A DNA stretch of 64,000 bases from Rhodobacteraceae bacterium S2214 (GTDB taxonomy: Bacteria > Pseudomonadota > Alphaproteobacteria > Rhodobacterales > Rhodobacteraceae): positions 2,640,001-2,704,000 of the forward strand of contig CP081161.1 in assembly GCA_025141675.1 (NCBI GenBank), in the 5' to 3' direction. The notes under the pieces are model-generated. The model was not told the origin of the DNA. It was given only the letters and a program-made list of their open reading frames with translations, and searched no databases. The translations under genes and the position numbers were made by a program. How positions within the stretch are numbered: position 1 is the stretch's first letter; every line of letters begins with the position of its first letter. Shown here piece by piece: positions 17,090 through 26,188 of the stretch.

Positions 17090-17150
17090 GCTCTTCTTTT
17101 GGTCCCAAATATCTCGGGGGAGCCGAAGGCGGGGGCAGCGCCCCCTCCCC
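17090..17150 (+). repeat. GC-rich intergenic repeat, copy D
   Basis: TTCTTTTGGTCCCAAATATC is followed by a CGGGGGAGCCGAAGGCGGGG tract and GCAGCGCCCC. It is nearly the same as copy A at 12912. It lies just upstream of dnaE2; no second LexA box is seen here. Confidence 0.55.
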
Positions 17151-17182
17151 GCTCGCCGCAGGCGCAAACCCAGACATAGACG

Positions 17183-20100
17183 ATGCCTGAAAACGACCAT
17201 GCCATTCCGCGCCGTACCGTCCCTTTGGATGGTATTTATACGCCCAATCCCCGCTGCCCCTTTGTTGAATTTTCCCTGACCACCTGCTTTTCATTTCTGC
17301 GTGGCGCCTCGGATGCCGTGGATCTGGCCACCACGGCGTGGGAGTTAGGCTATGATGCTCTGGGTTGCGCGGATTGGAACAGTTTTGCAGGTGCCGTGCG
17401 CATCTTTTCTGAAGCCACAAGCTGTCAGTTACGTCCGTTCATTGGCACAAGGATCGTGCTGCAAACCGGCGAAGCCTTTCTCGTCTACCCCAAGACCCGC
17501 ACAGCTTACGGTCAGCTGTGTCGCTTGATTTCCAAGGGCCGGATGCATGATGCCGATGGGCAGTGGCAGGCCAAGGGGCTGTGCGATCTCACGCTGGCCG
17601 ATCTGGCCGCCCACACTGGCGGATCTGTCGTCATTGCAGTTCCCCCCAAGGCCCTGTCCCGCTTTGCCCGCAGCCTGCCCAAGTTGAAACGCGCCCTGCC
17701 CGCGCTTACACATATTGCCGCCAGTTATCATTATCGCGGCGATGATCGTGCGCGGATTAACCGTCTTGATGCGTTGGCGGATCAGCACAAACTGACCCTT
17801 CTGGCCACAAATGACGTCCTGTATCACGCCCCTGAGCGTCGCCCATTGCAGGACGTGATGACCTGTATTCGCCAGAAGACCACTATCGCTAAAGCCGGTT
17901 ACAAACTGCTGCCCAACGCCGAACGTCACCTCAAATCCCCCGATGAGATGATCCGCCTATTTACTGAATGGCCCCACGCGATCCGCGCCACCCGCGATCT
18001 GGCCGATCAGATCAACTTCAGCCTCGATGAGTTGCGTTATGAATATCCGTCGGAGGTGATCCCGACGGACATGACCCCGCAGGCCTATCTCGAACAGCTG
18101 ACGTGGGACGGTGCGCAGGGCCGGTATCCTGATGGGATACCTGACGAAACGCGCGCGACGATCCTCAAAGAACTGGCGATGATCGAGAAAAAGCAGCTCG
18201 CCCAGTATTTTCTGACCATCCACGACATCGTCCGTTATGCGCGCGAAGAGGCCAGTCCGCCGATCCTGTGTCAGGGCCGTGGTTCCGCCGCGAATTCTGC
18301 TGTGTGTTATGTGCTTGGCATCACGGCTGTTGATCCGGCCCAGCATCAGCTTTTGTTTGAGAGGTTCATTTCAGAGGACCGCGACGAACCGCCCGATATT
18401 GACGTCGATTTCGAACACGAGCGACGCGAAGAAGTCATCCAGCATATCTACGCCAAATATGGCCGTCATCGCGCGGGGCTTTGCGCCACTGTGATCCATT
18501 ACCGCCCTCGTTCCGCCATTCGCGAGGTGGGCAAGGTGATGGGCCTGTCAGAGGATGTCACCGGTGCGCTATCGAAAACCATTTGGGGGTCGTGGGGCAA
18601 AGATGTCGATGGCAGTCATGTGTCAGAGGCCGGTCTTGATCTGTCTGATCCAATTTTGCGCCGCACGATCATCGTGGCCCAGCAATTGATCGGGATGCCC
18701 CGCCATTTGGGCCAGCATGTGGGCGGGTTCATCCTGACCGAAAAGGCGCTGACAGAGACGGTGCCCATCGGTAATGGTGCGATGCCGGATCGGTCTTTTA
18801 TCGAATGGGATAAGGACGATATCGACCGGCTCGGGATACTCAAGGTCGATATTCTGGCGCTTGGGATGCTGACCTGCATTCGTAAGGCGTTCAACATGAT
18901 CGAAGCCCATTACGATCAAAAATGGACCCTTGCCACCGTCCCCCAAGAAGACCCGCGCGTCTATCATATGCTGTGCAAAGGCGACAGTATCGGGGTGTTT
19001 CAAGTGGAAAGCCGCGCCCAGATTAACATGCTGCCGCGCCTGCGTCCACGTACGTTTTATGATCTGGTGATCGAGGTCGCGATTGTCCGTCCCGGTCCTA
19101 TTCAGGGCGATATGGTGCATCCCTATTTGCGCCGTCGAAATGGGGAAGAGGTGATCTCGTACCCTGCCCCCGCCGCCCCGCATGATCCGCAGGAATTGAA
19201 AAAGATTTTGGGCCGGACCCTCGGCGTTCCCATCTTCCAAGAACAGGCGATGAAGATCGCAATTGATGCTGCGAAATTCTCGTCCAAAGAAGCTAATGAA
19301 TTGCGCAAGGCGATGGCGACCTTCCGGTCCAAAGGCACGATTGGGTTGCTCGAGGATAAGATGGTCGGGCGGATGGTCGAACGTGGCTATGATCCGGAAT
19401 TTGCCGCCAATTGTTTTAACCAGATCAAAGGGTTTGGCGAATACGGTTTCCCTGAATCCCATGCCGCCAGCTTTGCCCAGTTGGTTTACGTGTCGTCGTG
19501 GCTGAAATGTCATTTTCCGGATGTCTTTTGTGCCGCCCTGCTCAATTCCCAGCCGATGGGGTTTTATGCCCCTGCACAGCTTGTGCGCGACGCCCAAGAC
19601 CATGGCGTCGAGGTGCGGCCTGCGGATGTGAATTTCTCGGATTTCGACACCACGTTGGAACCAAAATCCACGGGTGGTTGGGCTGTGCGTCTCGGGTTAC
19701 GCCAGATTGGCGGTCTGCGTGCGGATGCCGCCGCAAAGATCATGCACGCCCGTGATCGGCCGTTTGAAGACATTCCCGACCTGCAAAAACGCAGCAAGAT
19801 CACGGCCCCGATTGTCCGCCGCTTGGCCGAAGCCGACGCGATGCGATCCATGTTCATCGACCGCAGGCAGGCGCTGTGGGAAGCCAAGGCGCTGCGCGAT
19901 GCCCCTGATCTACCATTGTTCCAAGATACGCGCGATGAGGGCGCAGAGATCACAGTGCCCTTGCCCGTGATGCCTGTGTGCGAACAGGTCGTCGCCGATT
20001 ACCAGACCATGCGCCTGTCGTTAAAGGCGCACCCGATGGCCTTCTTGCGCAAATCCATGCGCAAACAGGGGTTTATGGATACCGCACAGCTGAAAAACGC

Positions 20101-20473
20101 CCGCCCGTGGCAGAAGGTCAAGATGGCCGGCCTCGTGTTGATCCGCCAGAAACCGGGCACCGCGAAGGGCGTGTGTTTCATCACGATTGAGGATGAAGTC
20201 GGTGTGGCGAACCTTGTCGTCTGGCCCAAGATGATGGAGGCCTACCGCAAAACCGTCATGCAATCGCGGCTGTTGATGATCGAAGGCTACGTGCAGCGCG
20301 ACGTTGATGTGATCCATGTGGTCGCCCAACATCTGGTGGACCGGACCGATGCGCTGATGCGGCTGGCCCCTGAAGGGCACGACGCGGATGGCGACCAAAA
20401 GCAACCTGCACCAGAACCGCGCACCCATCCGCGCAATGTTCGTATCATCCCGAAAAGCCGCGATTTTCATTAA
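17183..20473 (+). CDS. dnaE2: DnaE2, error-prone DNA polymerase III alpha subunit
   Basis: A protein of 1096 residues, the normal DnaE2 length. An N-terminal PHP domain (FSFLRGASDAVDL) is followed by the polymerase palm with catalytic aspartates in PDIDVDFEHERREEV (D405, D407, D409), the fingers (VRPGPIQGDMVHPYLRRR), the motif KGFGEYGFPESHAASFAQLV, and a C-terminal OB fold (VKMAGLVLIRQKPGTAKGV). It copies past DNA damage with ImuA and ImuB after SOS induction. The ATG at 17183 has only a weak leader. It is separated from imuB by 267 bases holding two repeat copies, so it may need its own transcription or read-through. Confidence 0.95.
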   Translation: MPENDHAIPRRTVPLDGIYTPNPRCPFVEFSLTTCFSFLRGASDAVDLATTAWELGYDALGCADWNSFAGAVRIFSEATSCQLRPFIGTRIVLQTGEAFLVYPKTRTAYGQLCRLISKGRMHDADGQWQAKGLCDLTLADLAAHTGGSVVIAVPPKALSRFARSLPKLKRALPALTHIAASYHYRGDDRARINRLDALADQHKLTLLATNDVLYHAPERRPLQDVMTCIRQKTTIAKAGYKLLPNAERHLKSPDEMIRLFTEWPHAIRATRDLADQINFSLDELRYEYPSEVIPTDMTPQAYLEQLTWDGAQGRYPDGIPDETRATILKELAMIEKKQLAQYFLTIHDIVRYAREEASPPILCQGRGSAANSAVCYVLGITAVDPAQHQLLFERFISEDRDEPPDIDVDFEHERREEVIQHIYAKYGRHRAGLCATVIHYRPRSAIREVGKVMGLSEDVTGALSKTIWGSWGKDVDGSHVSEAGLDLSDPILRRTIIVAQQLIGMPRHLGQHVGGFILTEKALTETVPIGNGAMPDRSFIEWDKDDIDRLGILKVDILALGMLTCIRKAFNMIEAHYDQKWTLATVPQEDPRVYHMLCKGDSIGVFQVESRAQINMLPRLRPRTFYDLVIEVAIVRPGPIQGDMVHPYLRRRNGEEVISYPAPAAPHDPQELKKILGRTLGVPIFQEQAMKIAIDAAKFSSKEANELRKAMATFRSKGTIGLLEDKMVGRMVERGYDPEFAANCFNQIKGFGEYGFPESHAASFAQLVYVSSWLKCHFPDVFCAALLNSQPMGFYAPAQLVRDAQDHGVEVRPADVNFSDFDTTLEPKSTGGWAVRLGLRQIGGLRADAAAKIMHARDRPFEDIPDLQKRSKITAPIVRRLAEADAMRSMFIDRRQALWEAKALRDAPDLPLFQDTRDEGAEITVPLPVMPVCEQVVADYQTMRLSLKAHPMAFLRKSMRKQGFMDTAQLKNARPWQKVKMAGLVLIRQKPGTAKGVCFITIEDEVGVANLVVWPKMMEAYRKTVMQSRLLMIEGYVQRDVDVIHVVAQHLVDRTDALMRLAPEGHDADGDQKQPAPEPRTHPRNVRIIPKSRDFH

Positions 20474-20535
20474 AGGTTTCGTCTTGCCACTGCGGTCCAA
20501 TTTCTGTCTTCTGCCGCCAACAACAAGGCAGGCTC

Positions 20536-23500
20536 ATGAAGATTTTCTCTGACAAGTCACGCGCCCCGCATTTGGGCGTTTATCCATCCGAACGGCTCGC
20601 CCGTGTCGACGCAATGCCGCCGCTGGATATCGCCCCGCTGGCCCCGCTCGATTTTCATCGACCGGAAGACCCCGAAAGCATCGTCAATGCGATGGGTGAA
20701 TTTCAGGCGATGATGGATGCCATTCGCGGCGGGATCGTGAATAGCACTGTCGCGGATATTCCCGTAGACTTGATGGAACGCGCGAACCACCTGAAATCAT
20801 TTGGGTATTTCTCGGATGCGAGCATGGTGGGGATTGGGCCACTGACCGATGCCTGCCGTCTAGCCACGCCGACACGCAACCCCGACATTGCCCGATTGGC
20901 CGAAGCGTTGAAGACCCGCCAGACCAAGACATTGGCCGCTGGTATCGACATGATCATGGCCGATCTGAAGGAATCGATGCAGGCCGCCCCCGTCCCGATT
21001 ACGGACCACACAACGACGCTTGTGTTCTTGCAGGAATACCACCGCGACCCTGATCCCTACGAGCCGGGCAGCGACTGGATCAAGGATGCGCAGGCCCATC
21101 GTGCCTGTCTGCGTGCGACCGAAACCGCGACGGTTCTCGCGAATTATATTCGGTTGCTGGGATGGGATGCCCGCGCCCATACCGCCACAACGTCGGACGT
21201 GGATTTGCAACGCTGTGCGGTTGCGGCAGGGCTTGCCACGATTGAAAATGGCACGTTGGTCGCCCCTTGGGTCGGCACTCGCTTTGGTCTTGCTGCAATC
21301 ACCACGACCATGCCTTTGGCGCACGACAAACCGCTTGCCGCAATGGCAGATCAACCGTGGTTCAAAACGCAAGGCCCTGCGTGGTGGACCGGTTACGGCA
21401 CGCAGAAATCGGCGTTCAACCGCGATCCATACGCCAGCCGTCGTTATGCGGAAGGCGCGCATCCGTTCGAGAAGCTCAAACGCGTGGCCGACCCGACTAC
21501 CTATATCGACGAACCCAATGTCGCCCGCGTCCCGAAACGTGGTGATCTGTTTGCGCGGGCGCAATTTGGCGACATGGGCAAGAAAACGCAGGACGCGATG
21601 AAGGGCGGGATGCATGTGCGCAAAGCCGCCCCTGCCGCCGCGCAACGGCGTGCTTTGGGCGCGTTCACATTGCTGCAAGACGGGGACTCGCGCGCGGTGC
21701 ATCGCCCGACCGACGCCCAACGCAATGCCGCGAATATCAAAGCGGCGTCGTATTTTTTGGGCGCAGATGCGGTCGGTCTATCGCGCTGCCCCGAATGGGC
21801 GTGGTATAGCCATGACGCGATTGGTACGCCGATTAATCCCACACATGATCAAGCGATTAGCATGATTATTGATCAGGGGTTCGAGACAATGGATGGGTCA
21901 TCCGGCGATGATTGGATCGCTGTGGCGCAGTCGATGCGGGCATATCTGCGGTTCTCGCTCATTGGCGGCGTGATCGGGCAGCATATCCGCAACCTCGGGT
22001 ACAAGGCGAAGGCGCACACGGTGATTGACGGCGAAGTGCTACAACCGCCGCTGCTGTTACTTGCTGGTTTGGGAGAGGTGTCGCGGATCGGCGAGGTGAT
22101 CCTGAACCCCTACCTCGGGCCGCGTTTGAAATCGGGTGCCGTGACCACCGACATGCCGATGGATCACGACCTGCCCATTGATTTTGGCCTGCAATCGTTC
22201 TGCGAAAGCTGCAACAAATGTGCCCGCGAATGTCCGTCTGGTGCGATTACGGCTGGGCCGAAACGGATGTTCAACGGTTACGAGATTTGGAAATCCGACA
22301 GCCAAAAATGCGCCACCTACCGGATCACGACAGACGGCGGTGCGATGTGCGGGCGGTGTATGAAGACCTGCCCATGGAACCTTGAGGGGCTGTTCGCAGA
22401 GGCGCCGTTCCGTTGGGCCGCCAGCAACATTCCGGCGGCGGCACCTGTGCTGGCCAAGCTCGACGATATGGTTGGCAATGGCGGTCTGAACCCCGTGAAA
22501 AAATGGTGGTGGGATATTTCGCTGCACGAAGACGGCGGATACAAACCAACGCCTGATCCGGTGAATACGCGCGATTTGCAGGTCGATCTTGATTTGAAAT
22601 TCGAAGACCAGACGCTGGCGGTGTACCCTGCCCCATTGGCCCCACATCCGTGGCCCTATCCTGATCCCATGAACCGCGAAAAAGGGATTGAGGCCTATCA
22701 CGCGATGATTAGCGCAGACGCGTACAAGCTGAAATCGGCGAAGGGCGAAACCGACCATATCCATCGGTATGTCGTGCCGACTGATGCGCCCGTGATTGCG
22801 GTGCGCGTGTCACGCGTTGAGGTCATGACCGACAGTGTGACGATGTATGAATTCGAGACCCTCGACGGCAGTGAATTACCGGAATGGCAGGCTGGCGCGC
22901 ATCTGGATATCGTTGTGGCCCCCGAACTGCTGCGGCAATATTCCATGTCAGGTGATCCGAAAGATCGCAGTAAATATCAAATTGGCGTTCTACGCGAAGA
23001 TCAAGGGCGTGGCGGGTCCGCGCTGCTGCACAGGATTTTCAGCGAAGGACGGCGGGTTTTCATTTCCAAGCCGATCAACCATTTCCCGCTGAACGAGGAC
23101 GCGCCGAAAAGCTACCTGATGGGTGGCGGCATTGGTGTGACGCCAATGATCGCCTTTGCGCACAAGCTGCATGATCTGGGGCGCGATTTTGCGCTGCATT
23201 ATTCCTGCTCTGCGCGCGAGAATGCCGGTTATCTAAATGAACTTGCTGCGATGCCTTGGGCCGATAAGGTTCATCTGCATTTCAGCGCGGACGACACCCG
23301 TGCCGATCTTGATGTTATCCTGGGGAATGCGCCGACAGGCGCACATGTCTATACCTGCGGTCCCGAACGTTACATGACGGCGGTCATGGATGCTGCGATC
23401 AAATCGGGATTCCCCGAAGAACACAGGCATCTCGAATATTTCAATTTGCCAGATGTGCCCGACTACGAAAACCATCCCTTTGTCATTCAATTGAAAGACG

Positions 23501-23736
23501 GCCGTCAATTGAACGTGCCAGCGGATAAATCTGGCACCGATATTTTGCAGGACGCGGGCGTGCCAATTGATGTGAAATGCAGCGATGGATTGTGTGGCGT
23601 ATGCCAGTGTGGCTTAATTGCAGGGGACGTCGAACATCGCGATTTTGTACTCTCTGCGAAACAACGCGAGACACGGGTTATTTTGTGCCAAAGCCGTGCA
23701 GCAAACGAAAACGGCGTGATCGAAATCGACCTTTAA
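20536..23736 (+). CDS. Self-sufficient cytosolic reductive dehalogenase (RdhA fused to FNR and 2Fe-2S ferredoxin)
   Basis: A protein of 1066 residues with no Tat signal. Residues 1 to about 690 are the corrinoid-dependent RdhA part. Two [4Fe-4S] sites are visible, C556/C559/C562/C566 (CESCNKCARECP) and C592/C605/C608/C612 (CGRCMKTCPW), with GEVILNPYLGPR before them. Y424 (EWAWYSHD) sits where the catalytic tyrosine of NpRdhA (Y426) is expected. Residues about 740-970 form a flavin reductase (RQYSMSGDP, GGGIGVTPM), and residues about 985-1066 a plant-type [2Fe-2S] ferredoxin (C1015, C1020, C1023, C1051). This is the respiration-independent catabolic type (BhbA/NpRdhA), probably NAD(P)H-driven. 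No rdhB or cobalamin gene is adjacent. Confidence 0.93.
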   Translation: MKIFSDKSRAPHLGVYPSERLARVDAMPPLDIAPLAPLDFHRPEDPESIVNAMGEFQAMMDAIRGGIVNSTVADIPVDLMERANHLKSFGYFSDASMVGIGPLTDACRLATPTRNPDIARLAEALKTRQTKTLAAGIDMIMADLKESMQAAPVPITDHTTTLVFLQEYHRDPDPYEPGSDWIKDAQAHRACLRATETATVLANYIRLLGWDARAHTATTSDVDLQRCAVAAGLATIENGTLVAPWVGTRFGLAAITTTMPLAHDKPLAAMADQPWFKTQGPAWWTGYGTQKSAFNRDPYASRRYAEGAHPFEKLKRVADPTTYIDEPNVARVPKRGDLFARAQFGDMGKKTQDAMKGGMHVRKAAPAAAQRRALGAFTLLQDGDSRAVHRPTDAQRNAANIKAASYFLGADAVGLSRCPEWAWYSHDAIGTPINPTHDQAISMIIDQGFETMDGSSGDDWIAVAQSMRAYLRFSLIGGVIGQHIRNLGYKAKAHTVIDGEVLQPPLLLLAGLGEVSRIGEVILNPYLGPRLKSGAVTTDMPMDHDLPIDFGLQSFCESCNKCARECPSGAITAGPKRMFNGYEIWKSDSQKCATYRITTDGGAMCGRCMKTCPWNLEGLFAEAPFRWAASNIPAAAPVLAKLDDMVGNGGLNPVKKWWWDISLHEDGGYKPTPDPVNTRDLQVDLDLKFEDQTLAVYPAPLAPHPWPYPDPMNREKGIEAYHAMISADAYKLKSAKGETDHIHRYVVPTDAPVIAVRVSRVEVMTDSVTMYEFETLDGSELPEWQAGAHLDIVVAPELLRQYSMSGDPKDRSKYQIGVLREDQGRGGSALLHRIFSEGRRVFISKPINHFPLNEDAPKSYLMGGGIGVTPMIAFAHKLHDLGRDFALHYSCSARENAGYLNELAAMPWADKVHLHFSADDTRADLDVILGNAPTGAHVYTCGPERYMTAVMDAAIKSGFPEEHRHLEYFNLPDVPDYENHPFVIQLKDGRQLNVPADKSGTDILQDAGVPIDVKCSDGLCGVCQCGLIAGDVEHRDFVLSAKQRETRVILCQSRAANENGVIEIDL

Positions 23737-23756
23737 AGGCGAGTAAGGTCGCGTCA

Positions 23757-23927
23757 TCAATCCGGGTGATCGCGCCTAAACGCCAGCAAAATCAAACCAA
23801 TGACCAGCAGCCAAAACGCTGCGGTTAGGAAATAAACACTAATTAGAGTTCGGGTGCCATTTATCCCAAAAAGAGAGAAACTAATCGTAACTAAAAAGGC
23901 AAAGACACCCGCTTGCAGAATATGCAT
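23757..23927 (-). CDS. Small two-helix membrane protein (hypothetical)
   Basis: An ORF of 56 codons begins MHILQAGVFAFLVTISFSL, followed by the turn FGINGTRTL and a second hydrophobic stretch LTAAFWLLVIGLILLAF, ending in the charged RRDHPD. This is a good two-transmembrane-helix pattern with positive inside-type flanks. The ribosome site is weak (no clear GGAG before the ATG), and the base composition is more AT-rich than the neighbouring genes. It lies downstream of the antiporter on the same strand and convergent with the dehalogenase. I do not recognise a family. It may be real or a chance hydrophobic ORF. Confidence 0.4.
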   Translation of the reverse strand: MHILQAGVFAFLVTISFSLFGINGTRTLISVYFLTAAFWLLVIGLILLAFRRDHPD

Positions 23928-24117
23928 ACTCGATAACTTTCAACACTACGCAGAAAAATTGCGCAATTCACGGATATGGTAGTTTAGGATTTTCCGAAAT
24001 CCCTTTTAGAAAAACACCCCAACACACACGCCTGAATTGTACAAAAATGTCACAGCGATACGTCGCCGCAACTTTTTTCTAATTAATTCAAAAATTGGGA
24101 ACTTTTTCAAATTCAAT
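23928..24117. other. AT-rich intergenic stretch, no gene seen
   Basis: About 190 bases with runs of A and T (for example TTTTTTCTAATTAATTC near 24071), between the small ORF and the end of the antiporter gene. It is markedly richer in AT than its surroundings. No clear stem-loop terminator or gene was found. Confidence 0.5.
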
Positions 24118-26001
24118 TCAAGTGTCGTCTCGCACTTTTGAAATTTCGGCTTTCAAATCCTTTTCCCAAATAGGCATGTTTTCCCGGACCAGAGTCGCAT
24201 AGGCCCCATCTGGATTAGTCGGTTCGTCGATGTCGTATTTGTCGGCTAGTTCCAGCATCATGGTCCGGTCAAAGTCTTGAAAGGCATCCACCAACTGCGT
24301 GGCTTTCGCACGTTCATACCCGAGTGCTTCGAAAACAGATCGCGTTGCGCGCACCGAACTATCGTAGGTCTCGCGAATGATATCGCGGCATCCTACGGCC
24401 CAAAGATCGTACACATGCCACCTGTCATAGGCACGGGCGACGATGTGAACATGCGGGTGGTGTTCACGTACGTGGCGGACCAATTCTGTGACCTGTTCCT
24501 TTCCATCGATGGCGACCACAAGAACCTTTGCATCATCGATCCCAGCGGCGTGCAGCAAATCGGGCCGTGTCGCGTCGCCGTAGTAGACGCTCAGCCCGAA
24601 ACCACGGAGCATTTCAAGCTGTTCATGGCTGTAGTCCACAACCGTGGTGTCATAGTCCGCAGCCTGCAATGCCCGATTGACGATGCCGCCAAAACGCCCA
24701 TGACCGGCAATAATGATCTTTGCATCCGACGTGATATCATCAGCGGGTCGTTCTTGTTGGCGGGAATAGCGCGGCGCAATAACCCGATCGTAAATGATGA
24801 ACAAAGCAGGTGTTAGCAGCATCGACAGCGCAACAATCAGCAACAGCAGATCAGCAACGTCCGAAGGTACGACGCCATTTGCGACTGTGAAGGACACGAG
24901 CACAAAACCGAATTCGCCAGCCTGCGCCAATCCCAGTGCGAACAGCCATTTGTCACCGCTTTCGATCTTGAACACGCGCGCCACACCAAGGATGATACCG
25001 CATTTGAGTGCGATCAGCCCGATAGTCAGCCCAACAATCAATGGCAAGTTTGCGGACAGCAGACCAAAGTCGATGCTTGCGCCGACGGTGATGAAGAACA
25101 CGCCAAGAAAGATACCTTTGAACGGTGCGATGTCGCTTTCCAATTCATGCCGGTATTCGCTGTTTGCCATCACAACGCCGGCAAGGAATGTTCCTAACGC
25201 AGGTGACAGCCCGACCATGGTCATCAACAGCGCAATGCCCACGACAAGCATCAGGGCTGTGCTGACAAACAATTCGCGCAACCGCGCTTTGGCCACGTAG
25301 CGAAAGATCGGCCCCGTCAGGTAACGCCCCGCCATGATGACAGCAGCAATTGCCACAAGCGTCACAAGCGCAGTCATCCAACCCGACAGGCCTTCAACCA
25401 TATTCAGGTTCAATGCCGCCTCTGCGTGACCATCGCCGTGTCCTGCGCCATGATCATCGCCGTGGTCGGCCGCACCAAGCAGTTCCGGCAGGGCAAGCAG
25501 CGGGATCAAGGCTAGCATCGGGATCACTGCGATGTCTTGGAATAGAAGAACTGAAAAACTGGCCTGCCCCCCATCGCTCCGCATTAGTCCTTTTTCGTTT
25601 AGCGTCTGGGTCACGATGGCCGTGGATGACAGGGCAAAAATCAGACCAATCGCCAGCGCGATGCTCCACGCCAGTCCAAAAATCATCGCTACGGCCATCA
25701 CAGCAGCCGTTGTCAGCCCGACCTGCAGCCCCCCCATCACAAAGATGCGCGCACGCATGGCCCACAAAACCTGTGGCTGCATTTCCAGACCGATCAGGAA
25801 CAACATCATCACAACACCAAATTCGGTGAAGTGCTGAAGCGCTACGATATCAACGCCAAATCCTTGCAAAATCGGACCGATGACGATTCCTGCGATCAAA
25901 TATCCAAGAACTGACCCAAGTCCGAACTTGGACGCCAACGGCACGGCAATCATTCCCGCCAAAAACAAGGTGAAAGTGATCAGCATAAATTCTGCGGTCA
26001 T
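24118..26001 (-). CDS. Monovalent cation:proton antiporter-2 family protein (KefB/KefC type)
   Basis: A protein of 627 residues from the ATG at 26001 (MTAEFMLITFTLFL). About twelve transmembrane segments of the CPA2 Na+/H+ exchanger fold carry the polar FALSSTAIVTQTLNEKGLM and GLAQAGEFGFVLVSF motifs typical of Kef proteins. A histidine-rich cytoplasmic loop (DHGDDHGAGHGDGH) follows LLGAA. A C-terminal TrkA-N (RCK) Rossmann domain begins KIIIAGHGRFGG. It probably exports K+ in exchange for protons under NAD(H) or thiol control. No KefF/KefG-type partner is adjacent. The upstream gene on the strand ends at a terminator. Confidence 0.93.
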   Translation of the reverse strand: MTAEFMLITFTLFLAGMIAVPLASKFGLGSVLGYLIAGIVIGPILQGFGVDIVALQHFTEFGVVMMLFLIGLEMQPQVLWAMRARIFVMGGLQVGLTTAAVMAVAMIFGLAWSIALAIGLIFALSSTAIVTQTLNEKGLMRSDGGQASFSVLLFQDIAVIPMLALIPLLALPELLGAADHGDDHGAGHGDGHAEAALNLNMVEGLSGWMTALVTLVAIAAVIMAGRYLTGPIFRYVAKARLRELFVSTALMLVVGIALLMTMVGLSPALGTFLAGVVMANSEYRHELESDIAPFKGIFLGVFFITVGASIDFGLLSANLPLIVGLTIGLIALKCGIILGVARVFKIESGDKWLFALGLAQAGEFGFVLVSFTVANGVVPSDVADLLLLIVALSMLLTPALFIIYDRVIAPRYSRQQERPADDITSDAKIIIAGHGRFGGIVNRALQAADYDTTVVDYSHEQLEMLRGFGLSVYYGDATRPDLLHAAGIDDAKVLVVAIDGKEQVTELVRHVREHHPHVHIVARAYDRWHVYDLWAVGCRDIIRETYDSSVRATRSVFEALGYERAKATQLVDAFQDFDRTMMLELADKYDIDEPTNPDGAYATLVRENMPIWEKDLKAEISKVRDDT

Positions 26002-26127
26002 GTTTGCGGCCCCCCAATGCCTGCGGTGGACATAATGTTCCTGCGGAGCCGCATTCACATGTGCCAAGGGTTAGCATGGGCCAGTGGGACGCCCAGCGCA
26101 ATTCAACTTGCGCCGAAACTTGCACAC

Positions 26128-26161
26128 AAAACGGCCACCCGACAAAGCGGATGGCCGTTTT
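26128..26161. terminator. Bidirectional-type terminator upstream of the antiporter gene
   Basis: AAAACGGCCA (26128-26137) pairs perfectly with TGGCCGTTTT (26152-26161). The U tract lies at the correct end for the minus-strand exopolysaccharide gene whose stop is about 28 bases upstream. Confidence 0.75.
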
Positions 26162-26188
26162 AGATGAATTCCGTGCTGAACGGGGTTT

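Noticed and set aside
18623..19603. 326-codon minus-strand open frame inside dnaE2
   Set aside because: The plus-strand frame is an unmistakable DnaE2; the antisense frame has no recognisable domain.
20474..20535. Possible cobalamin riboswitch before the dehalogenase gene
   Set aside because: Only 62 bases separate it from dnaE2, too short for the cobalamin aptamer, and no B12-box-like sequence is seen.
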